From: Faecalicoccus pleomorphus DSM 20574
Lineage (GTDB): Bacteria > Bacillota_I > Bacilli_A > Erysipelotrichales > Erysipelotrichaceae
Direction: 5' to 3'
Assembly: GCF_000420345.1 (NCBI RefSeq)
Contig: NZ_ATUT01000003.1
Span: forward strand, 60,360-124,359
Length of the DNA stretch: 64,000 bases
Part shown: piece after piece, positions 27,626 to 38,650 of the stretch
How positions within the stretch are numbered: position 1 is the stretch's first letter
How the letters are laid out: each line of letters begins with the position of its first letter
Position numbers and translations under genes: made by a program
The notes under the pieces: model-generated
The model's database searches: none
Told to the model about the DNA's origin: nothing
The model's input: the letters and a program-made list of their open reading frames with translations, nothing else

Positions 27626-28464
27626 AGAACGAAATCAACGCTGTTTTGGAGAATATGACCGCCACCACCCCGGAGCCGGAGGACTACACCGGCGAGGACG
27701 GTTTACTGTACTGCGGCAAGTGCCGCAAGCCGAAAGAAGCCTATTTTGCGCCGGATAAGGCCGCTATCTTTGGCCGTGACCGCCACCCGGCAGAGTGCGA
27801 CTGCCAGAGAGCCGCCCGCGAGGAACGGGAGGCCGCCGAGAAGCGGCGCAGGCACCTTGACACCGTGGAGGAACTGAAACGCCGGGGCTTTACCGACCCC
27901 ACCATGCGGGACTGGACTTTTGAGAACGACAACGGCAGGAACCCACAGGCCGGGATTGCCCGCCGGTATGTGGAGCATTGGGAGGATATGCGAGCCGACA
28001 ATATCGGCTGCCTGTTCTGGGGCGGCGTGGGAACCGGGAAAAGCTACCTTGCGGGCTGTATCGCAAACGCCCTCATGGAGAAAGAAATCCCCGTCCACAT
28101 GACGAACTTTGCCCTTATCCTCAATGACCTTGCCGCCAGCTTTGAGGGGCGCAACGAGTACATTTCCCGCCTTTGCCGCTATCCGCTGCTTATCCTTGAC
28201 GACTTCGGCATGGAGCGCGGAACGGAATACGGGCTGGAGCAGGTTTTCAATGTGATTGACAGCCGTTACCGCAGCGGCAAGCCGCTGATCGTCACGACCA
28301 ACCTCACGCTGGACGATTTGCGGAACCCGGAGGACACCGCCCATTCCCGGATTTATGACCGGCTGCTTTCCATGTGCGTCCCAGTACGTTTTACCGGCGA
28401 GAATTTCCGGCAGGAAACCGCGCAGCGGAAAATGGAGAGCATGAAGAAACTGATTACCGACTGA
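27622..28464 (+). CDS. DnaC/IstB-like ATPase (helicase loader)
   Basis: 280 residues: a cysteine-containing N-terminus (YCGKCRKPKEA ... CDCQ) and an AAA+ domain with Walker A WGGVGTGKSYLAG (about 133) and Walker B LLILDDFGME. Likely loads a helicase during replication of the excised circle. The ATG at 27622 overlaps the previous stop; AAGGAGG lies 10 nt upstream. Confidence 0.9.
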   Translation: MKNEINAVLENMTATTPEPEDYTGEDGLLYCGKCRKPKEAYFAPDKAAIFGRDRHPAECDCQRAAREEREAAEKRRRHLDTVEELKRRGFTDPTMRDWTFENDNGRNPQAGIARRYVEHWEDMRADNIGCLFWGGVGTGKSYLAGCIANALMEKEIPVHMTNFALILNDLAASFEGRNEYISRLCRYPLLILDDFGMERGTEYGLEQVFNVIDSRYRSGKPLIVTTNLTLDDLRNPEDTAHSRIYDRLLSMCVPVRFTGENFRQETAQRKMESMKKLITD

Positions 28465-28478
28465 AAGGAGTATTGCCT

Positions 28479-28667
28479 ATGGCAGATAACAAGCAGCACG
28501 ACACCCGCACCGCCCGCCGCCCCGACTGCGTGACGGAAATCCGCATGGGCAATTCCGTCCTTGTCGTGTCCGGCTATTTCAAGAAAGACACTACCACCAC
28601 CGCCGCCGACAAAATGGCGCGGGTACTGGAAGCGGAAGCCGCTGCTACACAAAAACCGGCGATTTGA
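28479..28667 (+). CDS. TnpW-family transposon protein
   Basis: 62 residues with the family-like core VTEIRMGNSVLVVSGYFKKD...TAADKMARVLEAEAA. AAAGGAG lies 8 nt before the ATG at 28479, 14 nt after the DnaC-like gene. It sits between replication genes and recombinase, the same place as the TnpW-like gene of the outer element. Confidence 0.75.
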   Translation: MADNKQHDTRTARRPDCVTEIRMGNSVLVVSGYFKKDTTTTAADKMARVLEAEAAATQKPAI

Positions 28668-28710
28668 CAAGCTGTAAAGAAGCAGATTTGACACTTTTGC
28701 CGCTATACAA

Positions 28711-30395
<1,685 letters not shown>

Positions 30396-30403
30396 CCGCC
30401 CGA

Positions 30404-30436
30404 CCTATCCGACACAATGCGCAAGTGCCGGATAGG
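30404..30436 (+). terminator. hairpin between recombinase and right junction
   Basis: CCTATCCG / CGGATAGG stem 9 nt after the recombinase stop, followed within 12 nt by a T-run (ATTTTTT). It may double as a recombinase-site feature. Confidence 0.55.
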
Positions 30437-30490
30437 AACGGCAAAATTTTTTACACTTCTATTACTTCTTTATCGCACATCAGCAAAAGG

Positions 30491-30495
30491 TCATG
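30491..30495. repeat. right junction of the inner element, TCATG
   Basis: Partner of 18564-18568; see the split ABC gene. Confidence 0.85.
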
Positions 30496-31331
30496 GTTTC
30501 CAAACTGCCGGAAAGCCAAAGAGCCATACCGCCCGGAAGGACGCTTAGAAGTACGGACGGGATCACTGCATTATAAGAACACATGGTTTTCTGGCTGTTA
30601 GCCATCCATTTTATGTAGTAATCTGCATTGCCCCGGACAGCATCCGCATATTTCTCATAGGAACCTGCAGACTGGCTGAATGCTTTGACTACCTCAATAC
30701 CGCCGATATACTCTACAACAGCATCGGCCATTTTCTTGCTGGCGGCCATTGCACCTGCGCCTTCTGTGGCATAGTTCCGCATACCGATGGACATAATGAC
30801 CAACCCGATAAACAGGGTTGCCAAGGAAAGAAGTGCCATCCGCCAATCCAAAACGAACAGGTATACAATGATAAACAGCGGCACCAACATATTTGAAGTC
30901 ATTTCCGGCAGGAGATGAGCAAATGGTATTTCCATCCCTTCTATCCGGTCAACAATGATGCTTTTATAGTGGCCGGATGGGGTGTCTAAAATCGTTCCCA
31001 TCGGCACCTTTGCGAGTTTTTCCACAACACGCTCCCGCAGATCCCGCAGCGTACTATATGCCGCATTATGGGAAATTACTGTTGACAGGTTTGAAAAAAG
31101 CACCTTCCCGCAATATCCTGCTAAAGCCACAAGACATACAGGCAGATATGCAGAGAAGGCAGTTTCTCCAGCGAACATTTTAGAAATGACATTAACTACA
31201 CAAAAATACGGTATCATCTGGCAGGCCACACCGAGAATTGCCAGGATAATACTGAAAACAAATTTACCGTGATGAGCCTTCCCCCAGCTCCAAAGAGTGC
31301 CGAGGGGAGAACCCTTTTTCTGTTCTTTCAC
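30492..31331 (-). pseudogene. ABC half-transporter, pair 2 first subunit: 5' fragment
   Basis: First 280 codons of a YbtP-like half-transporter, covering five of six membrane helices; three element-derived residues (TFC) and a stop at 30480 follow. It starts with GTG at 31331 after AAGGAGG. The 3' fragment at 17659-18567 completes it. The split product lacks any ATPase domain. Confidence 0.92.
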
Positions 31332-31359
31332 AACTTATCAACCTCCTTCTTCAGAAATA

Positions 31360-32868
31360 TCAGCCGACTTCCTGCGCCCGTCCCTCAGTGATTCGGATAA
31401 TTCTATCACAGCATAAAGCAATCAGCTCCGGGTCATGGGTCGATACAAATATAGTCTTTCCTTCAGCCGCCAGTCTTTTCAAAAGTTCCGCAACCTCACG
31501 CATGTGGCGGTAATCCAGTCCAGATGTCGGCTCATCGAAAAGTAATATCTGCGCCTGTGCTGCAATAGCAGATGCAATCGCTACCCGCTGCTTTTGTCCT
31601 CCTGACAAAGCCATCGGATGTTTTTCCTTGTATTCATCCAAGTCAAGGCTTTCTAAAATTTTTTCGGCTGCCTTCTCATCGGGGTGTTCCATTGACAGAA
31701 GCACTTCGGAGAGAACACTATTTGTAAATAGCTGATGGTTTACATCCTGCATAACCATATAGCAAATCTTTGTCAACTGCCGCCCATGATATGTTCTGCC
31801 TGAGACTTCGACAGTCCCTATACAGGTCTTTTCTAACCCGCATAAGCAGCGAAGAAAGGTTGATTTTCCAGAGCCGTTATCCCCAATCACTCCGACAATT
31901 TTCCCTTTTTCAATTTGAAGATGTGGTATCCGTAAATCGCAGATTTCTTCATCTTCTGGTGTCAGCTTTTTCTTTACGAAAAGATATTTTCGCGGTGTGT
32001 AAGTGAAATAGAAATCCGTAAGGCACAACAGTTCATCTCTGTCAATGCCTGTTTTCAGATTTCTCTGGTCTGCGGGATTTTCATCGCCTGACTTTGAAAC
32101 ATTAGAAAATTGCCGGATATAGCGTTCCTCCAATGTAACAGGCCGAAGTTCATAAGATTTCAATTCCTTTTCAGTAAGCTGAGAAAATTCTTGCCTTGTC
32201 CATTCGTTGACAATACGGCCTTTTTCCATATAAACTGCCCGGTCAATAATATCTTTCAGATACCATAGGCGGTGTTCTGAAATGATGATCGTCTTGCCTT
32301 GAGACTTCCACAGCTGCATAGCATCACGCAGATCGCGGATTGCCGCCCAATCCAGATTTGAGGATGGTTCATCCAAAATGATGATGTCCGGTAAGAGAGC
32401 CGCCACCGATGCACAGGCAATCTTTTGTTTTTCACCGCCAGATAAGTCGAAAAGGCTGCGTCCCAAAAGTTCATTTAGATTTAACTCCTGGACTACCTGC
32501 TTTTTCCTGGATAAAATTTCCGGCTTTGGCAAGCCGATATTTTCAGGCCCAAAGACCACTTCGCCGTCTGTGTCTACGGAAAAGAATTGGCTGCGGGGAT
32601 TTTGGAAAACAGACCCGACAATTCCGGCCAGATTATAAAGTTCCTGCTGCTTGATGTCTAATCCATTCACACAAACATCCCCGGTAAGCTCGCCCTTGAA
32701 AAAATGGGGGATAAGACCATTGATAAGCCTCGTCACAGTTGTTTTACCACAGCCTGATGCACCGCACAAAAGAATACATTCTCCGTCTGTAACAGACAGA
32801 TTAAAATCAGAAAGTCCCGCTTGGTCTAATCCTGAATAATGAAAGGTTACATTTTTTATCTCAATCAT
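31360..32868 (-). CDS. ECF transporter ATPase, fused A-A' (EcfA type)
   Basis: 502 residues with two CbiO-like ATPase domains. First half: GASGCGKTT, LSGGEKQ, IIILDEPSSNLD. Second half: GDNGSGKST, LSGGQKQ, ILLFDEPTSGLD. It energises uptake through the T and S subunits encoded directly upstream (gap of 16 nt to ecfT). 28 nt downstream starts the ABC pair-2 gene, so all belonged to one operon. Confidence 0.93.
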   Translation of the reverse strand: MIEIKNVTFHYSGLDQAGLSDFNLSVTDGECILLCGASGCGKTTVTRLINGLIPHFFKGELTGDVCVNGLDIKQQELYNLAGIVGSVFQNPRSQFFSVDTDGEVVFGPENIGLPKPEILSRKKQVVQELNLNELLGRSLFDLSGGEKQKIACASVAALLPDIIILDEPSSNLDWAAIRDLRDAMQLWKSQGKTIIISEHRLWYLKDIIDRAVYMEKGRIVNEWTRQEFSQLTEKELKSYELRPVTLEERYIRQFSNVSKSGDENPADQRNLKTGIDRDELLCLTDFYFTYTPRKYLFVKKKLTPEDEEICDLRIPHLQIEKGKIVGVIGDNGSGKSTFLRCLCGLEKTCIGTVEVSGRTYHGRQLTKICYMVMQDVNHQLFTNSVLSEVLLSMEHPDEKAAEKILESLDLDEYKEKHPMALSGGQKQRVAIASAIAAQAQILLFDEPTSGLDYRHMREVAELLKRLAAEGKTIFVSTHDPELIALCCDRIIRITEGRAQEVG

Positions 32869-32884
32869 ATCATCCTACTTCCAC

Positions 32885-33607
32885 TCACACTGAAAGGTAA
32901 ATATATAAAATTGACAACACTAAAGTTACTGCAATTACCACATAATCTTTGCTATGGAACCCAATCTCACAAACATTCGTCCTTTTTACCGGTGCTCCAA
33001 GACCTCTGGTGACTGCCGCCGCTGATAACTCGTCCCCGATACTGATACAGGAAAACAGCAGAGGAACTAAACGATATTCAATCATTTTCGTTACCTTGCC
33101 GCCGCCAAAAGCAATTCCTCTCATACGCATAGCATCACGGATTGACCGGTATTCCTCTGACAATGTAGGAAAAAAGCGCATCATTACGGCAATAGAAATT
33201 GCAAGTCCTTGTGGCAGGCGCATACGGTTCATAGCAGCCATAAATTCACTGATTTTTGTTGTTGAAATGCAGTACCAGACCATAATCATCGTTGGTGCAA
33301 ACTGCGTAATCATGTAGCATAGAAACAGTATCAACATGCCCGCTATGCCCCCGATGTTTTCCTGTGTAATCTCCATAAGCCATGTAGCCAAAATGAAAAG
33401 AACAGTAAACCTTGCGCCTACATGGGGTTTCCCTTCCAGGCAGACCAGAACCACAGGAATGTAGGTCATGATGGCCCGGACAATATAAGCCGGGCCATCC
33501 GTTACATCAATCATTACAACAACGGAAAACAAAATCAGCAAAAGCAGTTTTGTTCTCGGATCAAGATGGAAGCGGATATTGAGGCTTTTTCTATATCCAT
33601 TTTCCAT
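32885..33607 (-). CDS. ECF transporter T component (CbiQ/EcfT type)
   Basis: 240 residues, membrane protein of the CbiQ family. It carries an Arg-rich motif near residue 160 (SIRDAMRMRGI), the coupling-helix A-R-G-like signature, plus a second AAAVTRGLGAP motif near 210. It abuts the S-component gene with no gap and precedes the A-A' gene. Confidence 0.9.
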   Translation of the reverse strand: MENGYRKSLNIRFHLDPRTKLLLLILFSVVVMIDVTDGPAYIVRAIMTYIPVVLVCLEGKPHVGARFTVLFILATWLMEITQENIGGIAGMLILFLCYMITQFAPTMIMVWYCISTTKISEFMAAMNRMRLPQGLAISIAVMMRFFPTLSEEYRSIRDAMRMRGIAFGGGKVTKMIEYRLVPLLFSCISIGDELSAAAVTRGLGAPVKRTNVCEIGFHSKDYVVIAVTLVLSILYIYLSV

Positions 33608-34198
33608 TTACACAATTCCCGCCTTTTCAAAGTTCTTCCGTACAACGGCCTTACCAATAAACGCACCGATTACTCCGCACACAAAGCAGAGCAGAATAAT
33701 GACTGGATATGTAGCGGGAGTTACGAGCGTAAACAGAGTATCGGCAAAAGAAGCATCAAATCCGCTTTCAATCAGACTTTGCTTGTAAGAGTCTGCTGTG
33801 AGAATGAGGGGAAGATAACTTGCACTAACCCAAAGATTGAATACGCCGCAACTGATAACGGTTTTTTTCCAACTTTTATATTTCCCGGACTTGGCAATCA
33901 GATCTGCAATCACTCCTGCCGCAATACAAACAGGTGCGCCAAGAAAGCCCATGCCAAAGATAAACAACAGGATTGCAACAATAACCGATGTTATTGTAAG
34001 CATCCCAAACTTTTCGATCCGCGCATAGTAGAGCATCATCGGAATACCTGTGACAATCGGGATGAGAACGGCATAACCGGCGACAACAAACGGGGATAGA
34101 AATCCGAGATACATGATAACCATCTGCACAACCCACAGGATTGCGGTAAAGATACCAATGGTGATGAAGTCTCTTGCCTTTAGTTTCTTTTCATTCAT
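33608..34198 (-). CDS. MptD/Trep_Strep-family ECF substrate-binding component
   Basis: 196 residues with about six hydrophobic segments; the opening KLKARDFITIGIFTAI and the GVIADLIAKSGKYKS segment fit the MptD family of ECF S components. Substrate unproven; in similar clusters it occurs with YbtPQ-like pairs. AGGAGG lies upstream of the ATG. It is the first gene of the operon controlled by operator C. Confidence 0.88.
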   Translation of the reverse strand: MNEKKLKARDFITIGIFTAILWVVQMVIMYLGFLSPFVVAGYAVLIPIVTGIPMMLYYARIEKFGMLTITSVIVAILLFIFGMGFLGAPVCIAAGVIADLIAKSGKYKSWKKTVISCGVFNLWVSASYLPLILTADSYKQSLIESGFDASFADTLFTLVTPATYPVIILLCFVCGVIGAFIGKAVVRKNFEKAGIV

Positions 34199-34226
34199 GA
34201 GAATGTCCTCCTAACTTTTCATTGTG

Positions 34227-34242
34227 GTTAGGCTTTGCTAAC
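34227..34242. promoter_or_regulatory. operator C, GTTAG-N6-CTAAC, at the ECF operon promoter
   Basis: Arms GTTAG and CTAAC around GCTTTG (extended to GGTTAG/CTAACC), overlapping the predicted start point of the minus-strand promoter at 34251-34259. Same sequence and geometry as operator B. Confidence 0.65.
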
Positions 34243-34250
34243 CGCAATAA

Positions 34251-34259
34251 AGTATAGCA
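34251..34259 (-). promoter_or_regulatory. ECF operon promoter, extended -10
   Basis: Minus strand TG-C-TATACT; no good -35 is seen. About 55 nt upstream of the S-component start, next to operator C. Confidence 0.55.
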
Positions 34260-34324
34260 CACCGTTCATCTGTACTTCTATCCCTATATCAGCATTTTAG
34301 CCCCATATAGCAACGAGTTTTAAC

Positions 34325-34353
34325 TTGACAAGGAATCAAAATAAGACGATAAT
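34325..34353 (+). promoter_or_regulatory. promoter of the second AraC gene
   Basis: TTGACA (34325-34330), 17-nt spacer, GATAAT (34348-34353), divergent from the ECF operon. Confidence 0.7.
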
Positions 34354-34406
34354 AGTTGTGACGATTCCATATCGCAAGAAATAGTAGCTAAAAAAGGGGC
34401 GGTGTA

Positions 34407-35387
34407 ATGGGTGAAATATTAAATCAAATGCTTGAAAACTATTTGGTTTCATCAAATGTGCAGTTGCAAAAAGGGCCGGATAGCCTGTCATTCACAATCA
34501 ATTCGGCAGAGGGCATCAGTAAAACAACCCTTTTCAATATTCTGCCATATATGCGCCTGATTTTCTTTGACATTCACGCTCGTTCTTTGCCGGGAGAAAT
34601 CGCAGAAAATGCTGTGTATCACCCTATGCAGTTTAATTATTGTGTGGGTGGCCGGATTGAAATGCTTTTGGATGACAATTCTTATATTTATCTCAAAGAA
34701 AAAGATTTTTGCATCAGCAGGCAGACCTCGCAAAGCGAATCTTATTTCCCTACGAAGTATTATCACGGTATTACCATGTATTTTGACCCTGATTTTTTTA
34801 CAGAAGCCAACTCCAATGTGGATAATCTTTTTAATTTGAACTTGTCGCAACTGTCAGAAATCTACTTTGAAAAAAAGGATACATACATCGCAGAAGCCAG
34901 CAGTGAAATGGGAAAAATCCTTGAGCGGTTATGGCAGTTCTATGAAACACCATCTCCTTTTCATATGAAACTTTGTGTCTTGGAGTTGCTACATCTACTG
35001 TTAGATGCAGGAAATGTTGTCAAGGAAAAAACTCTAACCTTCTATACCAGCGTACAAGTGGAAATTGCGAAAAAGGCAGAGCAGATATTAACCGCTGATT
35101 TGAAACAGCATATTCCCATGAAACAGATTGCACAACAATTCGGCGTTAGTGAAACAAGTTTGAAAAATTACTTTCGAGGAGTATATGGAAAAAATGTTTC
35201 CGACTATCTGCGTGATTTACGTATGAGCATGGCAGAAAAGTTATTAACTGAAACCACGCTATCCATATCTGAAATCGCTTCACAAATTGGATATACAAAA
35301 CAAGGGAAGTTTGCCGAAGTATTCCGTCAACAATTTCAGATGAACCCTCTGGAATATAGGCGAACTAAAAAAATTCAAAAGCTGTGA
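34407..35387 (+). CDS. AraC-family regulator 2
   Basis: 326 residues: an N-terminal sensor part and a C-terminal double HTH (IPMKQIAQQFGVSETSLKNY, then SISEIASQIGYTKQGKFAEV, ending NPLEYRRTKK). AAAGGGGCGGT precedes the ATG. Divergent from the ECF/ABC operon across 208 bp, so it probably activates that operon in response to the transported ligand, as YbtA/PchR-type proteins do. It is distantly related to AraC-1. Confidence 0.88.
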   Translation: MGEILNQMLENYLVSSNVQLQKGPDSLSFTINSAEGISKTTLFNILPYMRLIFFDIHARSLPGEIAENAVYHPMQFNYCVGGRIEMLLDDNSYIYLKEKDFCISRQTSQSESYFPTKYYHGITMYFDPDFFTEANSNVDNLFNLNLSQLSEIYFEKKDTYIAEASSEMGKILERLWQFYETPSPFHMKLCVLELLHLLLDAGNVVKEKTLTFYTSVQVEIAKKAEQILTADLKQHIPMKQIAQQFGVSETSLKNYFRGVYGKNVSDYLRDLRMSMAEKLLTETTLSISEIASQIGYTKQGKFAEVFRQQFQMNPLEYRRTKKIQKL

Positions 35388-35664
35388 GATTACAGATTGG
35401 CAAGCAATGCAAACATATACATGTTTTGCGATTTTGGCCGGATTGCACCGGCCAAAATGCTTGTTGAGGGATTCCCCCCAAGCCCCCAAGATCGTCCCCA
35501 TTCGGTGACGGCTGCGCGTCCTGCGGACGCTGAAAAATTTTAAGAAGCAAAAGAAAACCTCTATGCAAATGGTTCGTCCATTCACATAGAGGTTTCATAT
35601 TTCCCGTTCACTTGGCATAGGTTAGTATTTTCGCAATACTTCTTTATGCTCCTCTGCCATTATG
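35388..35664. other. right end of the outer element, gene-free, hairpin-rich
   Basis: Contains three strong inverted repeats: ATTTTGGCCGG/CCGGCCAAAAT (35431-35458), GCGTCC/GGACGC (about 35516-35530) and AACCTCTATG/CATAGAGGTT (35556-35594). The last two may be recombinase or terminator structures. No gene is supported. Confidence 0.5.
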
Positions 35665-35665
35665 C
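35660..35665. repeat. right junction (attR) of the outer element, TTATGC
   Basis: Partner of 4952-4957. A second CTTTATGC lies 17 nt inside the element (35642), but joining there does not restore nnr. Confidence 0.85.
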
Positions 35666-35721
35666 CGGAGGATCTGATTCATCAAATTCCTAGTGTATTT
35701 CAATCTTTACGGGAAGGTTAA
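35665..35721 (+). pseudogene. nnr: severed 3' end of nnr
   Basis: Frame reads PEDLIHQIPSVFQSLREG then TAA, the expected C-terminal helix of the dehydratase domain, continuing directly from KKDPACFM at 4956. Its stop overlaps that of the convergent udp gene in a shared TTAA. Confidence 0.92.
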
Positions 35722-35734
35722 GCTTCCCTTTTTT
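35711..35734. terminator. original nnr terminator
   Basis: GGGAAG-GTTAAG-CTTCCC followed by seven T. It overlaps the stop codons of nnr and udp and may serve both strands. Confidence 0.7.
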
Positions 35735-36503
35735 TATCTTCTGCGATCAAAGCTTTCATCGTTTCCACAGCACAGGAAAACATCGGATGAAGGTTATGAT
35801 CCTGTGGATTGGACAACCCTTGTTTTTCTCGTTCCTGATTGGCAATTGCCATAAACATCGCGCCGGCACGAACATGTAATGCGGAAGCAACGATAAACAA
35901 CGTACTGCTTTCCATCTCCGAACAGATCGTACCTAAAGCACAATACGCCTGCCAGTTTTCCGCAAGGCGCTTTCCAACCGGCGATTTCAAAGGCTCATGC
36001 TGGCCATAAAAGCTGTCTTTACAATGTGCTACCCCAACATGAAAGCGTAAGGAAAGCTTTTGCGCACTTTGTACCTGGGCTTGTAAAACAGAAAAATCAG
36101 GTACAGCCGGAAACTCGATTGGTGCATATTCCCGACTGCATCCTTCAGCTCTTATCGCACCACTGGCAATACATAGATCGCCGCCTTTGACATCTAAGGC
36201 CATTCCGCCACAGGTGCCCAGACGTAAAAACGTATGTACCTTGCATCGAACCAGCTCTTCTATGGCAATGGCCGTAGAAGGTCCGCCGATTCCAGTGGAA
36301 ACTACACTGACTTTTGTGCCATCTAAAAAACCTGTATAAGTGACATATTCCCGATTTCTTTGTACAAAGTGGGCATCCTGTAAATACTTTGCCACTTCTT
36401 CTACCCGTCCGGGATCCCCGGTCAAAAATACATAGCTTCCTATTTCTTCTTCATTGACACCAATGTGATATTGCACACCAGCCCCTTGTGTATAATCGAT
36501 CAT
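35718..36503 (-). CDS. udp: uridine phosphorylase
   Basis: 261 residues, nucleoside phosphorylase family I: phosphate-binding GDPGRVEEVAKYL near residue 30, LRLGTCGGM near 95, and the nucleoside-site EMESSTLF near 190. Cleaves uridine to uracil and ribose-1-phosphate. Uridine rather than purine specificity is judged from overall similarity. It ends inside the terminator shared with the severed nnr end; two small unknown genes lie upstream on the same strand. Confidence 0.9.
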   Translation of the reverse strand: MIDYTQGAGVQYHIGVNEEEIGSYVFLTGDPGRVEEVAKYLQDAHFVQRNREYVTYTGFLDGTKVSVVSTGIGGPSTAIAIEELVRCKVHTFLRLGTCGGMALDVKGGDLCIASGAIRAEGCSREYAPIEFPAVPDFSVLQAQVQSAQKLSLRFHVGVAHCKDSFYGQHEPLKSPVGKRLAENWQAYCALGTICSEMESSTLFIVASALHVRAGAMFMAIANQEREKQGLSNPQDHNLHPMFSCAVETMKALIAEDKKREA

Positions 36504-36511
36504 AAACGCAC

Positions 36512-36811
36512 CTACTGTATTTGAAATTGAAGATAATAAACATGAGGATGAAACATGATGGTATTAAAGCCATAGGCATCACAATCATCAAATTCTCCAT
36601 CCCAGTCATTATTTAACGTTTGCCAAAGCACTTCTGCCTGCTCTTTTTCCAATTGTACGGTAGAATAGAACTCCATACAATTCATCAAAGAAGGCTGTTC
36701 TCTGGATGGTGAAAAAGACAGATCCGGACAATATGAACGAAGCTGTTCTTTAATTTCTTCCTCTATACCTGTATCTTCTGTATCTATGACCACATGCAGA
36801 CGAACTAACAT
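36512..36811 (-). CDS. small conserved-type protein of unknown function
   Basis: 99 residues, acidic, with two Trp in LWQTLNNDWDGEFDD and a tyrosine-rich end. No signal peptide or membrane segment, and I recognise no family. It overlaps the upstream gene by 7 nt and precedes udp by 8 nt, so the three are cotranscribed. Confidence 0.65.
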   Translation of the reverse strand: MLVRLHVVIDTEDTGIEEEIKEQLRSYCPDLSFSPSREQPSLMNCMEFYSTVQLEKEQAEVLWQTLNNDWDGEFDDCDAYGFNTIMFHPHVYYLQFQIQ

Positions 36812-37095
36812 TGACCATCCTGCTCCAAAATATAACGACAGAATTTTTTCAAGTTCTGATCATTTTCTAGAGTAATGACTTTACCCATACTCAAATTTAA
36901 AGCCGCAATGCGGATGTCACCATCCACAACGGACATATTTAAAGTACCTGTCACATTTTCATAGAATATGTCATATAAATAGCTTGTTCTTTCCTCATTT
37001 GCCTTTTTCGACTGTTGTTCAAAGTGCAGGCCTTTCTTATTTTTTAACATAACACGAATAGCACCGGCACCACTGGATGGAATTGATTTTGACAT
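36805..37095 (-). CDS. small protein of unknown function
   Basis: 96 residues, soluble, with a beta-rich middle (VTGTLNMSVVDGDIRIAALNL). No family recognised. It lies 9 nt after the DUF1846 gene and overlaps the next gene, which supports it being real. GGAGG precedes the ATG. Confidence 0.65.
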   Translation of the reverse strand: MSKSIPSSGAGAIRVMLKNKKGLHFEQQSKKANEERTSYLYDIFYENVTGTLNMSVVDGDIRIAALNLSMGKVITLENDQNLKKFCRYILEQDGQC

Positions 37096-37104
37096 ATTGG
37101 CCTC

Positions 37105-38565
37105 CTAATGTTTTTCTGCCTCAAACGTAATTTGAATTCCTAAATTGGAATATACTGAAGCATCGACATGCGCTACATCACATGTGATATGCGCCTGTGT
37201 TCCCTTTAACTGTTTTAACTGCTCCATCGCCTTTTGGGCAAGTGGATTAGATTGAGCGCTCAAGCTTAACGCAATCAAAATTTCATTGGTATGCAGTCTT
37301 GGATTGACACTGCCTAAGTATTTCGTCTTTAACTTCTGAATCGGACCAAATGCTTCCGGCTCAATCAACAAAGCTTCATCTTCAATACCGGCTAAATGCT
37401 TGATCGCATTCATCAATACTGAAGAGCAGGCGCCCATCAAATGCGTTGTCTTTCCGGTAACGATCGTACCATCTGCCAATTCTAAGGCCCCACTGAAAGA
37501 ATGAGATTCCTTTTCTTTTTGACGAGCCGCCACAACACATTTTCGATCTTCTTCACTGACACCGGCCTGTTTCATGACCATTTCCTGTTTATGTACTTCT
37601 TCTTCCTTACATTGCTCACGAACAAATCGTGTTTTGGAATTAAAGTATCGGCGTATGATTTCCTGCTTACTGGCATCCTGGCAGGCTTCATCATCACTGA
37701 TACAGAAACCGGCCATATTAACGCCCATATCTGTTGGTGATTTATAAGGACTTTCTCCGTAAATGGCTTCAAAGATATTGCGTAATACCGGGAAAATTTC
37801 AATATCACGGTTATAGTTGACTGTTACTTTATTATACGCTTCCAAATGAAATGGATCGATCATATTCACATCGTTTAAATCCGCTGTGGCTGCTTCATAA
37901 GCCAGATTGACCGAATGTGTCAAAGGCAGATTCCAGATCGGGAAGGTTTCATATTTCGCATACCCAGCTTTAATACCATGTACATGATCATGATACAGTT
38001 GAGAAAGGCAAGTAGCCATTTTTCCTGAACCCGGCCCCGGCGCCGTTACAACGACCAAAGGACGTTCTGTCTTGATGTAATCGTTTTTACCAAATCCATC
38101 TTTAGAAATGATCTTCTGTGTATTCGTCGGATAGCCATCGATATAGTAGTGATAATAACAGTTGATCTTACGACGTTTCAGCTTCTGTTTGAAACTGTCT
38201 GCCAGATTCTGACCAGTATATTGCGTAATGACAACACTGCCTACAAATAAGCCAACCTTACGAAATTCTTTGATCAGACGAAGAACATCTTCCTGATAAG
38301 TAATTCCCAGATCCTGGCGCACTTTATTTTGTTGGATATCTTTTGCCGAAATGACGATAACGATTTCCGCCTGATCTTTTAACTGCAGCAGCATCTGAAG
38401 CTTGCTGTCGGGTTCAAAACCCGGTAATACTCGGGAAGCATGATAGTCATCAAATAGCTTACCGCCAAATTCCAAATACAACTTATCACCAAATTGTCCG
38501 ATTCTTTCTTTTATATGCTCAGACTGCATGGCCAAATATTTTTGATTGTCAAATCCAATTTTCAT
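37105..38565 (-). CDS. DUF1846 family protein
   Basis: 486 residues, full length for the family. Typical features are the opening KIGFDNQKYLAMQSEHIKER, the P-loop-like TAPGPGSGKMATCLSQLYHD near residue 175 and the ATADLNDVNMIDPFH segment. The family has a known fold but no established function. The gene starts an operon with the two small genes and udp. Confidence 0.92.
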   Translation of the reverse strand: MKIGFDNQKYLAMQSEHIKERIGQFGDKLYLEFGGKLFDDYHASRVLPGFEPDSKLQMLLQLKDQAEIVIVISAKDIQQNKVRQDLGITYQEDVLRLIKEFRKVGLFVGSVVITQYTGQNLADSFKQKLKRRKINCYYHYYIDGYPTNTQKIISKDGFGKNDYIKTERPLVVVTAPGPGSGKMATCLSQLYHDHVHGIKAGYAKYETFPIWNLPLTHSVNLAYEAATADLNDVNMIDPFHLEAYNKVTVNYNRDIEIFPVLRNIFEAIYGESPYKSPTDMGVNMAGFCISDDEACQDASKQEIIRRYFNSKTRFVREQCKEEEVHKQEMVMKQAGVSEEDRKCVVAARQKEKESHSFSGALELADGTIVTGKTTHLMGACSSVLMNAIKHLAGIEDEALLIEPEAFGPIQKLKTKYLGSVNPRLHTNEILIALSLSAQSNPLAQKAMEQLKQLKGTQAHITCDVAHVDASVYSNLGIQITFEAEKH

Positions 38566-38624
38566 CTATTTCACCTCAAATTTTCAATGTCTATTCTATC
38601 ACATACAGGCGTTGAATGCACAAA

Positions 38625-38650
38625 GAAAAAGGTCGTACTTGACGACCTTA
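38625..38650 (-). terminator. terminator after the Na/Pi cotransporter gene
   Basis: Minus strand AAGGTCGT-CAAGT-ACGACCTT followed by TTTC; it overlaps the stop codon region. Confidence 0.7.

Noticed and set aside
35642..35649. CTTTATGC as the right junction of the outer element
   Set aside because: It matches the left flank slightly longer than TTATGC at 35660, but joining there reads out of frame and does not give the Nnr C-terminus.
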